From Pseudomonas sp. KK4 (lineage in GTDB: Bacteria > Pseudomonadota > Gammaproteobacteria > Pseudomonadales > Pseudomonadaceae), in NCBI RefSeq assembly GCF_001984065.1, contig NZ_LYVP01000045.1, forward strand, positions 1-43,289: DNA of 43,289 bases. Reading direction: 5' to 3'. Within the stretch, counting starts at the first letter, position 1. The number at the start of each line of letters is the position of its first letter. Below are positions 25,757-33,564 of this stretch, one piece after another. Position numbers and translations under genes: made by a program. Below the pieces are notes generated by a model. That model saw only the letters and a program-made list of their open reading frames with translations. It had not been told where the DNA came from and did not search any database.

Positions 25757-26668
25757 ATGGATAACCTCGAGGCCATCCGCCTGTTTGTCGAAGCGGCCCA
25801 ACTGGGCGGGCTCTCGGCTGCCGGACGCAAGCTGGGCCTGTCGCCAGCCGCCGCCAGCGCCCGCCTGCTCAAGCTCGAAGCGTCACTGGCCACTCGCCTG
25901 TTCGAGCGCACCACCCGCCAGTTGCGGCTGACCGATGAAGGCCGGATCTATTTGCAGCATTGCCGCCAGGCATTGCAGGCGCTGGATGATGCCCGGGCGG
26001 CGCTGTCGGCAGAAAAGAAGGAAATTCGCGGCAAGATCCGGATCTCCGCCACCTCGGACTTCGGTCGCCACGTGCTCAATGCCTGGCTCGATGAGTTCAC
26101 CGTTCTCTATCCCCAGGTTGTGCCGGCGCTGCTGTTGTCCGACTCGCTGTCGCACCTGATCGCCGACGAGGTCGACCTGGTGATCCGCTTCGGTGTACCG
26201 CCTGACAGCTCGCTGATCGCCCGTCCCCTGGCGGCCAATCGCCGGGTACTGTGCGCCGCACCCAGCTATCTGCAACGCCGGGGCACGCCCGAGCATCCGC
26301 AGCAGTTGGTCGAGTTCGATCACATTGTCGCCGGCCAGTCAGGGTGGTCCAGCGAATGGCACCTGCACCGCGGGGAGGAAACGCTGTTGTTCAAGGTGCC
26401 GCTGGAGGCTGCGCGCGAGACCAATGACGGCGCGTTGGCCCGGCAATGGGCGATCGATGGCCACGGCATCGTGCTCAAGTCGATCTGGGACGTGAGCGCC
26501 GACCTGGCGGCGGGACGCTTGAGCCTGGTGCTGCCGGGTTGGCAATCGGTCGAAGCGCCCGTGCATGCGCTCTACCCCCGCAGCCGCTACCTGGCACCAC
26601 GGGTACGCGCCTTGCTGGATTTTTTGCGTGACCGGTTCGAGCAAGCCTCCAGGGAAATGGCCTTGTGA
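25757..26668 (+). CDS. LysR-family regulator of the ene-reductase operon
   Basis: A 303-residue transcription factor with an N-terminal HTH (MDNLEAIRLFVEAAQLGGLS, then AAGRKLGLSPAAASARLLKL) and a LysR substrate-binding domain. It is divergent from the Old Yellow Enzyme/SnoaL pair and upstream of a VOC gene in the same direction, with related TTTGAT elements on both sides, so it may control both flanks. The effector is unknown; reactive electrophiles are a guess from the neighbours. Confidence 0.9.
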   Translation: MDNLEAIRLFVEAAQLGGLSAAGRKLGLSPAAASARLLKLEASLATRLFERTTRQLRLTDEGRIYLQHCRQALQALDDARAALSAEKKEIRGKIRISATSDFGRHVLNAWLDEFTVLYPQVVPALLLSDSLSHLIADEVDLVIRFGVPPDSSLIARPLAANRRVLCAAPSYLQRRGTPEHPQQLVEFDHIVAGQSGWSSEWHLHRGEETLLFKVPLEAARETNDGALARQWAIDGHGIVLKSIWDVSADLAAGRLSLVLPGWQSVEAPVHALYPRSRYLAPRVRALLDFLRDRFEQASREMAL

Positions 26669-26686
26669 TTTCGATATTTCCAAATC

Positions 26687-26705
26687 GTTTGATAATCCAT
26701 CAAAC
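26687..26705. promoter_or_regulatory. Perfect TTTGAT inverted repeat upstream of VOC gene
   Basis: GTTTGAT-AATCC-ATCAAAC is a perfect 7-bp inverted repeat, 18 bp after the LysR stop and 72 bp before the VOC start. It matches the half-sites in the divergent LysR promoter and so could be a second binding site of that regulator; a weak terminator for the LysR gene is the alternative. Confidence 0.45.
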
Positions 26706-26777
26706 GCCGGGCGAATGTTCAAATGCCTGCCTGCCCGGCACACTACGATGACTTCATTGGCATCACAGGGGATCTTC

Positions 26778-27152
26778 ATGCAACTGGATCACGCAAACAT
26801 CGTCGTCCCGGATCTCGAGCAAACCGTCGGTTTTTTTACAGAGGTGCTGGGATTGGAAAATGGCCACCGCCCGGGGTTTCGGCTGCCGGGTGCGTGGCTT
26901 TACAGCCAGGGCCGGCCGCTGATTCATCTCAGCCAGGGCACGGGCGAATCACCCGCAGGAACAGTGTCGCCACGCATCGACCACATCGCCTTGCGCGTCG
27001 CCGACCTCGACGAGTGGAACGCTCTGCTCGACCGCCTCGAGGCACACGGCATCCACTACCGAATCCATACGCCCGACGACGGCAGCGACTACCAGCTCTG
27101 GGTGTCACCGGCCGCAGGCATCACCGTCGAAATGATCGTCACCCCCCTGTAG
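26778..27152 (+). CDS. VOC-family protein
   Basis: A 124-residue protein of the vicinal-oxygen-chelate fold: MQLDHANIVVPDLEQTVGFF opens the first module, and PRIDHIALRVADLDEWNALL opens the second with a metal-ligand-type His. The last module ends in AAGITVEMIVTPL, with Glu in the expected ligand position. This suggests a glyoxalase or dioxygenase-like enzyme; the substrate is unknown. AGGGGAT precedes the ATG at 26778. The final Leu codon and the TAG stop belong to a REPIN starting at 27147. Confidence 0.87.
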   Translation: MQLDHANIVVPDLEQTVGFFTEVLGLENGHRPGFRLPGAWLYSQGRPLIHLSQGTGESPAGTVSPRIDHIALRVADLDEWNALLDRLEAHGIHYRIHTPDDGSDYQLWVSPAAGITVEMIVTPL

Positions 27153-27247
27153 GAGCGAGCCAGCTCGCGATGGTCGTCAACGATAACGCTGGAAACCAGA
27201 CACACCGCGGCGCTCTCCGGTTTTTCGCGAGCAAGCTCGCGCCTACA
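27147..27247. repeat. REPIN, first of a tandem pair
   Basis: CTGTAGGAGCGAGCCAGCTC to AGCAAGCTCGCGCCTACAG, interior GATGGTCGTCAACGATAACG. It begins in the last sense codon of the VOC gene. Confidence 0.9.
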
Positions 27248-27274
27248 GGGGGAGCGGCGTTCTCGGCACATAAA

Positions 27275-27376
27275 CTGTAGGAGCGAGCTTGCTCGCGATG
27301 GTCGTCAACGATAACGCTGGAAACCAGACACACCGCGGCGCTCTCTGGTTTTTCGCGAGCAAGCTCGCGCCTGCAA
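27275..27376. repeat. REPIN, second of a tandem pair
   Basis: Nearly identical to the copy starting 128 bp upstream, including the interior block GCTGGAAACCAGACACACCG; only a few bases differ. A recent tandem duplication is likely. The stretch 27377-27522 holds nothing else clear. Confidence 0.9.
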
Positions 27377-27522
27377 GGAAAGCTGCATCCCCTTATGTGT
27401 GGCAGGAGTCCTCCAGACTCGCCTCCCGCAACCTTACTATGCTTAGATGGCCCCAGCGTTTTCAGAGAATGACATGTCCTCATCTTGACAGCCGCTGCCT
27501 GTCATCAAAAGAAGGAAGTCCC

Positions 27523-28560
27523 ATGCCCGCTTGTCCCCTACCCACCGACGAAACACTTCGCCAGAGCACACTGGAAGAGATGGACCTGCTTGATACGCCG
27601 GCCGAGCATTATCTCGATACGCTGGTAAAGCTGACGCAGCAACTGGCGCAGGTGGACACCGTACTGATCAGCCTGATCGATCAGGACCGTCAGTGGTTCA
27701 AGGCCCGTATCGGTCTGGACGCCAGCGAAACCCCGCGCAACGTGTCCTTCTGTGGCTACGCCATTCTCGGTGAAGGCACGTTATTGGTACCCGATGCCAC
27801 GCACGACCCGCGCTTCGTCGACAACCCGCTGGTACTCAACGCGCCCTACATCCGTTTTTACGCCGGGCACCCGCTGCGCGCCGGCAATGGCAAAGCCATT
27901 GGAACCTTGTGCATGTTCGATCCTCGCCCGCGCGTATTGAGTGAAACGCAGCAAACCAATTTCAGAGACCTGGCCACCCTGGCAGAGGGCTATTTGCAAC
28001 TGCGCAGTCTGATCCAGAACAACCGTGATTTGCGCGTAAAAATGGACCGCGAGCAACGCAAGGCCATGCTCGACCCCTTGACTCAGTTGTGGAACCGCGG
28101 CGGTTTGATCGCTTTCCAGGACCATGAAAGACGGCTGGCACAACAGAGCAGCCTGCGCCTGGGGGCGATCTATGCGGACCTTGACCACTTTAAAGCGATC
28201 AATGACAACTACGGCCATGCCGGTGGCGATCAGGTGCTCTGCGAATGCGCCCGCCGCCTGCGCGCGGCGCTGCGCCCGGATGATCTGGTGGTCCGCCAGG
28301 GCGGTGAAGAATTCGTTGCCCTGATCAGGGTAAAAGACAGCGAAGAACTGGAGAAAATTGCCGAACGTGTCCGCCAAATGATCGGCAGCGAACCGATGCA
28401 ATTGTCCGCCGGCCCATTGCGGGTCAGCCTGAGCATCGGCTGCACCCTGCTGACCGATGACGAGCAGATCGACCAGGCATTGGAACGCGCCGACACCGGG
28501 CTCTATACCGCCAAGCAGACCGGACGCAATCGAGTGATCTACGTGCCACCGGTTGCCTGA
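27523..28560 (+). CDS. GAF-GGDEF diguanylate cyclase
   Basis: A 345-residue soluble protein. The N-terminal GAF domain (residues about 25-160) has VSFCGYAILGEGTLLVPDAT and GTLCMFDPRPR, as in GAF proteins that sense small molecules. The GGDEF domain begins LDPLTQLWNRGGL and has YADLDHFKAINDNYGHAGGD, an RPDD inhibitory site and an active GGEEF loop. It should make c-di-GMP. A strong ribosome site (GAAGGAAG) fixes the ATG at 27523; the open frame further upstream is REPIN sequence. It is monocistronic, convergent with the MFS gene 38 bp away. Confidence 0.92.
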   Translation: MPACPLPTDETLRQSTLEEMDLLDTPAEHYLDTLVKLTQQLAQVDTVLISLIDQDRQWFKARIGLDASETPRNVSFCGYAILGEGTLLVPDATHDPRFVDNPLVLNAPYIRFYAGHPLRAGNGKAIGTLCMFDPRPRVLSETQQTNFRDLATLAEGYLQLRSLIQNNRDLRVKMDREQRKAMLDPLTQLWNRGGLIAFQDHERRLAQQSSLRLGAIYADLDHFKAINDNYGHAGGDQVLCECARRLRAALRPDDLVVRQGGEEFVALIRVKDSEELEKIAERVRQMIGSEPMQLSAGPLRVSLSIGCTLLTDDEQIDQALERADTGLYTAKQTGRNRVIYVPPVA

Positions 28561-28598
28561 CTATTGTCTTCGGGTTTTCGCCACCCTTCCCGACGACC

Positions 28599-30074
28599 TC
28601 AGCCGGGGCCACTCCAAGGCCCCGCCTGCGACAACGGCCTGGCCACCTCCTCCAGCGCCCGACGCTCCGCCGCCACGCCCCAAACCGCCTGCACCACCGC
28701 CGCCACCCACATCAGTGCAGCGCCAATCAGATAACCGATCATCAAACTGCTGCGCTCTTGGGTCTGGATCAGCTCGCCAAACAGCATCGGCCCGATGATG
28801 CCGCCCAGGCCGGTGCCGAACGCGTAGAACACGGCGATGGCCAGGGCGCGGATTTCCAGCGGGAAGGTTTCCGCCACGGTCAGGTAGGCAGAGCTGGCCG
28901 CGGCCGAAGCGAAAAAGAAGATCACCATCCATGCCGCGGCTTGTTGGGTGACGTCCAGCCAGCCGCGCAGGAAGGCGTAGCCACTGAGGGCCAGCAATAT
29001 GCCGGACATCGCGTAGGTGAAGCTGATCATCACGCGGCGGCCGATCACGTCGAACAGGCGACCCAGCAGCAGCGGCCCGCAGAAATTGCCCAGGGCCAGG
29101 GGCAGTACGTACCAGCCGACACGCTCGGCAGGCACCTGGTAAAAATCGGTGAGCACCAGCGCGTAGGTGAAGAAGATCGCGTTATAGAAGAACGCCTGGG
29201 CGGTCAGCAGGGTCAGCCCCACCAGCGCGCGCCGGCGCAAGCGAATGAACAGGGTCTCAAAGATCTCCGCCAGCGGCGTGTGGTCCCGCGTATGCAGGCG
29301 CAGGGGCTTGCTGGTGATGACGGGCAGTTCATGGCCCTGTTCACGCAGGCGCGCCTCGATGCCTTCGACGATCTGTCGTGCTTGCTCGTGTCGACCATGG
29401 ATCAGCAGCCAGCGCGGGCTCTCCGGCAGCCACAGGCGCATCACCAGGATCAACAGGCCCAGCGCCGCACCGATGCCGAAGCACAGGCGCCAGCCCAAGT
29501 CGCCGCCGACCACCTGCGGGTCGAGCAGCACGATCGCCCCACCGGCGCCAAGGGCTGCGCCCAGCCAGAACGTGCCGTTGATGGTCAGGTCGACCCAACC
29601 GCGATAGCGCACCGGGGTGAACTCCTGGATGGTCGAGTTGATCGCCGTGTACTCACCGCCGATGCCCATGCCGGTGAGGAAACGGAACAACAGGAAACTT
29701 TCCAAGTTGAAGGAGAACGCCGTGGCCCCCGTGGCGCCGACATACAACCACAACGTGATGAAGAACAACTTGCGCCGCCCCAAGCGGTCGGTCAGCCAGC
29801 CAAACAGCAGCGCCCCGAACACCGCGCCGGCGATGTAGACGCCGCCCGCCAGGCCGATATCGAAGTTGCTCATGCGCAGGTCAGGGCTGTCTTTCAGCGC
29901 GCCGGACACCGAGCCGGCCAGAGTCACTTCCAGGCCGTCGAGCAGCCAGGTGATGCCGAGCGCGAACACCAGCAAGGTGTGAAATCGGCTCCACGGCAAG
30001 CGGTCCAGGCGTGCGGGCAGATCGGTTTCGTATATCGTTCCGAGTTCGCGGCCAGGCGGCTGTAGATGAGTCAT
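28599..30074 (-). CDS. MFS transporter (sugar-porter/metabolite:H+ symporter type)
   Basis: A 491-residue inner-membrane carrier with about twelve helices. The loop 2-3 signature GWLTDRLGRRKL and its repeat after helix 8 (LFDVIGRRVM) are present, as are the helix 4-5 motif RFLTGMGIGGEYTAINSTIQ and PESPRWLLIHGR before the central loop. These mark the sugar-porter/metabolite-symporter side of the superfamily. D46 and E49 in the LLDGLEVTLAG segment of helix 1 are charged and may bind protons or substrate. The substrate is unknown. It is divergent from the second VOC copy, with a 258-bp gap. Confidence 0.87.
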   Translation of the reverse strand: MTHLQPPGRELGTIYETDLPARLDRLPWSRFHTLLVFALGITWLLDGLEVTLAGSVSGALKDSPDLRMSNFDIGLAGGVYIAGAVFGALLFGWLTDRLGRRKLFFITLWLYVGATGATAFSFNLESFLLFRFLTGMGIGGEYTAINSTIQEFTPVRYRGWVDLTINGTFWLGAALGAGGAIVLLDPQVVGGDLGWRLCFGIGAALGLLILVMRLWLPESPRWLLIHGRHEQARQIVEGIEARLREQGHELPVITSKPLRLHTRDHTPLAEIFETLFIRLRRRALVGLTLLTAQAFFYNAIFFTYALVLTDFYQVPAERVGWYVLPLALGNFCGPLLLGRLFDVIGRRVMISFTYAMSGILLALSGYAFLRGWLDVTQQAAAWMVIFFFASAAASSAYLTVAETFPLEIRALAIAVFYAFGTGLGGIIGPMLFGELIQTQERSSLMIGYLIGAALMWVAAVVQAVWGVAAERRALEEVARPLSQAGPWSGPG

Positions 30075-30220
30075 CGCTGCTTCGTAGTCGTGTGCAGTGG
30101 CGTTTGAATTATGAGTTGGCCGCTTGATCGGGAGTTCAACATTGCGATGAAGGATTGCACGCCTTCCAAGCCGCGCGCACCGTCCGGAGTATTATCAGAA
30201 GGCCCTGTCAATCAATGACT

Positions 30221-30250
30221 GTTACGGGGGATCGTAACCGTAGTCCCCCG
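30221..30250. promoter_or_regulatory. Overlapping alternative hairpins upstream of VOC copy 2
   Basis: GTTACG (30221-30226) can pair with CGTAAC (30233-30238), or CGGGGGA (30225-30231) with TCCCCCG (30244-30250); the two stems share bases and exclude each other. The site is 83 bp before the VOC start, in the 258-bp gap 30075-30332, which holds no other clear feature. Confidence 0.35.
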
Positions 30251-30332
30251 CGATAGTGGCGCCAATGCCTGTTGTTTGCGTTGGCACCTGCACCTTCAAA
30301 AAAACCGACACTGTCTGAAAAGGGATTGCCCC

Positions 30333-30767
30333 ATGACAATCAAACGAATGGACAACATCCTGATCGTTGTCGACGATCTGGAGGCAGTGAAGGCGTTCTT
30401 CATCGAGCTGGGCCTCACACTTGAGGGCCAGACCACCGTTGAAGGGCCCTGCGTCGGCCTACTGATCGGATTGGCAGACGTGCGGTGCACCATCGCCATG
30501 CTGCGCACCCCCGATGGCCAGGGCATCGAACTGGACAAATTCCACACACCAGACGCCGTCCGGTTCGGGCCGGTGGAGGCGCCGGTGAACACCTTGGGTC
30601 TGCGCCGCATCATGTTTGCCGTCGAGGGCATCGATACGGTCGTGGCGCGGATGCAGGCCCATGGTGCGGAGCTGATTGGCCAGATGCATTACGAGACGTC
30701 CTACCGGCTCGCGTATATTCGCGGACCCGAAGGTCTCATCGTCGGGCTTGCCGAGCAGCTCGGTTAG
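30333..30767 (+). CDS. VOC-family protein (copy 2)
   Basis: A 144-residue paralogue of the protein encoded at 21195; by eye about 22 residues differ over 144. It keeps RMDNILIVVDDLEAVKAFF, the central ELDKFHTPDAVRFG and the C-terminal IRGPEGLIVGLAEQLG. The start ATGACAATC lies 8 nt after AGGG. The flanking DNA is unlike that of copy 1, so the duplication did not carry neighbours. It is divergent from an MFS gene and convergent with a dehalogenase-like gene. Function unknown; resistance or detoxification is one possibility for the family. Confidence 0.86.
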   Translation: MTIKRMDNILIVVDDLEAVKAFFIELGLTLEGQTTVEGPCVGLLIGLADVRCTIAMLRTPDGQGIELDKFHTPDAVRFGPVEAPVNTLGLRRIMFAVEGIDTVVARMQAHGAELIGQMHYETSYRLAYIRGPEGLIVGLAEQLG

Positions 30768-30816
30768 CCTGCGGCAAGCGCTGCCCAGGACCTGCATCCC
30801 GTTGTTTATCAAGGAG

Positions 30817-31566
30817 CTACACCGTTGTCCGAACACCGCATCCGCCCCCTAGAACCGACGCCAGCTCACTCAGGGAATCGGCCACAACGTCCCAATCCTG
30901 CGCGGGCTCCAGATCCGATTGCTGCCCCGGGCCATATTCCGTGGGGCGGCGAATGAATACCGTGCGCAAGCCGCAGGCGCGCGCGGCAGCAAGGTCGTCG
31001 TTATGCGCGGCAACCATGGCCACACGGTGCACCGGCAAACCCACCGCATTCGCCGATTTCACGTACACCTCGGGTTGCGGCTTGTAGGCACGGGCGAGCC
31101 CGGCACCGGTGATGACTTCCCAGGGCAAGCCGCCGTACCGGGCGAGGTTCATCATGCCGGCGATATGGCCGTTGGAGATGGGGCCGATGGCAAAGCGTTT
31201 TTTCAAACGCATGAGGCCCTCGACGGCGTCAGGCCAGGGGTCCAGTTTTTCCCAGGCCGTGCACCAGGCAGCCATGTCCTGTTCTTTGAGACGCCCGAAT
31301 TCGACGTTGTGCCTGACGAGCAACTGTTCGAGGTTCTCCCGGTTCAGCACGTCGAGCGTCACAAACGGGCGCTGCCCCGAGCGAATGCGTTGCATGGATG
31401 GTTGGTACAACGACCGCCATTCATCGGCGAAGGCCAGCGGGTCTATCCGTAAATCGCAGCGCTTCAAAAACGGAGCCGACTCCCGAGCCACACTGGTCCG
31501 CCAATCGACCACTGTTCCGAAGACGTCGAACCCGAGAAACCCTACCTCTTCAAATCCGGTGTGCAT
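30817..31566 (-). CDS. Haloacid dehalogenase type II-like hydrolase
   Basis: A 249-residue HAD-superfamily protein. Motif I is GFDVFGTVVDWR with nucleophile D14. Motif II is PISNGHIAGMMN, and the motif III/IV part reads AYKPQPEVYVKSA and MVAAHNDDLAAARACGLRT. FDVFGTVVDW is typical of L-2-haloacid dehalogenases, but many such proteins act on phosphate esters or unknown substrates. The ATG at 31566 has GAGGAAGGTGAG upstream. It probably follows the SDR gene on one transcript, with an 80-bp intercistronic gap containing a strong hairpin. Confidence 0.85.
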   Translation of the reverse strand: MHTGFEEVGFLGFDVFGTVVDWRTSVARESAPFLKRCDLRIDPLAFADEWRSLYQPSMQRIRSGQRPFVTLDVLNRENLEQLLVRHNVEFGRLKEQDMAAWCTAWEKLDPWPDAVEGLMRLKKRFAIGPISNGHIAGMMNLARYGGLPWEVITGAGLARAYKPQPEVYVKSANAVGLPVHRVAMVAAHNDDLAAARACGLRTVFIRRPTEYGPGQQSDLEPAQDWDVVADSLSELASVLGGGCGVRTTV

Positions 31567-31594
31567 GCTCACCTTCCTCTGACCTGTTTCAGTG

Positions 31595-31633
31595 CTGTTC
31601 GCGGACGTCAATCCGGCGGACATCCGCGAACAG
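31595..31633 (-). other. Intercistronic hairpin between SDR and dehalogenase genes
   Basis: CTGTTCGCGGA (31595-31605) and TCCGCGAACAG (31623-31633) form a perfect 11-bp stem, which extends by three more pairs past one mismatch. No U-tract follows on the minus strand, so mRNA processing or stabilisation, or partial attenuation, is more likely than full termination. Confidence 0.55.
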
Positions 31634-31646
31634 GGTGGACCTGATA

Positions 31647-32390
31647 CTACGCCGCAAAACCACCGTCGATCAGCAAGTCGCCGCCGGTCACGAACGAGGC
31701 TTCAGGACCTGCCAGATAGGCCACCATCGCAGCAATCTCATCGGCCTTGGCGTGACGCCGGATGGCCATCAGGTCATGCAGGCCGGCACCGAAGTCGCTG
31801 TGTTCGGGGTTCATGTCGGTATCGACCGGGCCCGGTGCCACGTTGTTGACCGTGATGCCCCGCGGCCCCAGGTCGCGGGCCATGCCTTTGACCAGACCGA
31901 TCAGCGCCGATTTGCTCATCGCGTAAGTCGCGCCGCCGGCAAATGGCATGCGTTGGCCGTTGGTGCTGCCGATGTTGATGATGCGCCCGCCCTCTTTCAT
32001 ATGCCTGGCCGCCGCCTGCGACGCCACGAATACCGAGCGCACATTGACCGCCAGGGTGTGATCGAAATTTTCCAGCGAATAGTCTTCAAGGGCGCCGACG
32101 ATCAGCACACCGGCGCTGTTGACCAGGATGTCCAGGCGGCCGAATCGCTCGGCGACGCTGTCGATGGCCTGGGTCAACGCCTTGGCGTCGGCGGCGTCGG
32201 CTTTGATCGCGATGGCCTTGCCGACCGTGGCCTGGATTTCTTCGGCCAGCGCCTGGGCAGCGGTGGCCGATGCGAAGTAGCCAATGGCGACCGTTGCGCC
32301 TTCACGGGCCAGGCGCCGTGCAGTGGCGGCGCCGATGCCCCGGGAGCCGCCGTTGATGAATGCGACTTTGCCGTTCAATGGAGTACTCAT
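31647..32390 (-). CDS. Short-chain dehydrogenase/reductase (SDR)
   Basis: A 247-residue NAD(P)-dependent oxidoreductase of the classical SDR family. The cofactor motif is GGSRGIG (residues 14-20), the NAG-type motif is VNSAGV, and the catalytic Ser and YAMSK lie in NIGSTNGQRMPFAGGATYAM. The C-terminal PGPVDTDM and FVTGGDLLIDGGFAA are typical. The substrate is unknown. AAAGGTGAG precedes the ATG but falls in a hairpin arm (see 32393-32425). It is divergent from a LysR gene that probably regulates it. Confidence 0.92.
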   Translation of the reverse strand: MSTPLNGKVAFINGGSRGIGAATARRLAREGATVAIGYFASATAAQALAEEIQATVGKAIAIKADAADAKALTQAIDSVAERFGRLDILVNSAGVLIVGALEDYSLENFDHTLAVNVRSVFVASQAAARHMKEGGRIINIGSTNGQRMPFAGGATYAMSKSALIGLVKGMARDLGPRGITVNNVAPGPVDTDMNPEHSDFGAGLHDLMAIRRHAKADEIAAMVAYLAGPEASFVTGGDLLIDGGFAA

Positions 32391-32392
32391 GA

Positions 32393-32425
32393 TGCTCACC
32401 TTTTGGTTTGGGTAGTGGGTGAGCA
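32393..32425 (-). promoter_or_regulatory. Hairpin covering the SDR ribosome-binding site
   Basis: TGCTCACC (32393-32400) and GGTGAGCA (32418-32425) are perfect 8-bp inverted repeats with a 17-nt loop. Read as SDR mRNA, the downstream arm contains the GGTGAG of the ribosome site, so folding would hide it. The same repeat could instead be a DNA site for the divergent LysR protein. Confidence 0.5.
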
Positions 32426-32503
32426 CATCATCGACATCGCCACTTGATCTCGGTAGTCGCAAACTTTAGTGTTCAGTTTCAACCATTGGTATCAGATGCC
32501 ACC

Positions 32504-33433
32504 ATGCTCAACGAACTCAGCAGCTATCTGGATGCCTTCATATCCGCCGCGGACGAAGGCAGTTTTTCGGCCGCCGCGCGGCGCATGGGCCAGACACCGG
32601 CCGCCATCAGCAAAAGCGTCGGCCAGTTGGAAGCACGGCTGGGCGTGCGCCTGTTCCAGCGCAGCACCCGTCGCCTGGCCCTGACTTCCGATGGCGAGCG
32701 TTTGTACGGCCAGGTGCGGCTGCCCTGGGGCGAGATCGGCGATGCCCTGGCCGATCTGCGCCAGGGTGCAGGCAAACCGGCGGGCACCCTGAAGGTCTCG
32801 CTGGCGTACACCGTAGGCCGCGAATATTTCGTGCCGATGATGGACGAGTTCGTGCGCCGCTATCCGGACGTAGTGCCCGATCTGCACTTCGATAACCGCC
32901 AGGTCGACCTGATCGCCGAGGGCTTCGACGTTGCCATCGGCGGTGGCATCGAGTTGACCGATGCCCTGATCGCCCGTGAACTGGCACGCCTGTGCATCGT
33001 GCTGGTCGCCTCGCCGGCCTATCTGAAGGCGCATCCCGCTCCGGCCCATCCGCTGGAACTGGCCCGGCATCGAGGGTTGTTGCGGCGCCTGCTGAGCACC
33101 GGACGACTGGCGCCCTGGACCTTGAGGAACACGGCAGGCGAGGAAGTGGTGGCCAGCGTGCGTCCGGTGATGGTGCTCAACGACCCGGAGGCCATCGCCC
33201 ATGCGGCCGCCAGCGGCATGGGCATCGCCATGCTGCCCCTGCCCCATGCCCTGCCGTTGCTGGAGCGCGGTGAGCTGGTGCGCGTAATGCCCGAGTGGTA
33301 CGCCGAAGCGACGCCGCTGGCGATCTACTACACAAGCCGCAAGCTCTTGCCTGCCAAAGTGCGAGTGTTCGTGGATTACATCGTCGAAGCGTTCCGCGCC
33401 AGCGGCCATGCGGCCCGCTTCCAGCAGGTGTGA
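32504..33433 (+). CDS. LysR-family regulator
   Basis: A 309-residue transcription factor. The HTH lies in LDAFISAADEGSFSAAARRM, then GQTPAAISKSVGQLEARLGV, followed by the LysR ligand-binding domain with DLHFDNRQVDLIAEGFDVAI. The start at 32504 gives the normal LysR N-terminus; an in-frame ATG-like start at 32444 would add 20 unconserved residues. It is divergent from the SDR/dehalogenase pair with a 113-bp gap and is their likely regulator. Confidence 0.9.
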   Translation: MLNELSSYLDAFISAADEGSFSAAARRMGQTPAAISKSVGQLEARLGVRLFQRSTRRLALTSDGERLYGQVRLPWGEIGDALADLRQGAGKPAGTLKVSLAYTVGREYFVPMMDEFVRRYPDVVPDLHFDNRQVDLIAEGFDVAIGGGIELTDALIARELARLCIVLVASPAYLKAHPAPAHPLELARHRGLLRRLLSTGRLAPWTLRNTAGEEVVASVRPVMVLNDPEAIAHAAASGMGIAMLPLPHALPLLERGELVRVMPEWYAEATPLAIYYTSRKLLPAKVRVFVDYIVEAFRASGHAARFQQV

Positions 33434-33564
33434 AGCGCTCAATGCCCTGTAAGGCGCATTCACAACACCCGGTTGGTTCTGAAACAACGCAATGAGACTA
33501 CAGTCCGTCATTTGGCCCGAATAAATTGGCGTTATGCTTTTGCCATCCCCTCAGAGAAATCCCC

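Noticed and set aside
28758..30065. 435-codon open frame opposite the MFS gene
   Set aside because: Composition is Gln/Arg/His-rich without hydrophobic cores or motifs, while the other strand encodes a clear MFS carrier.
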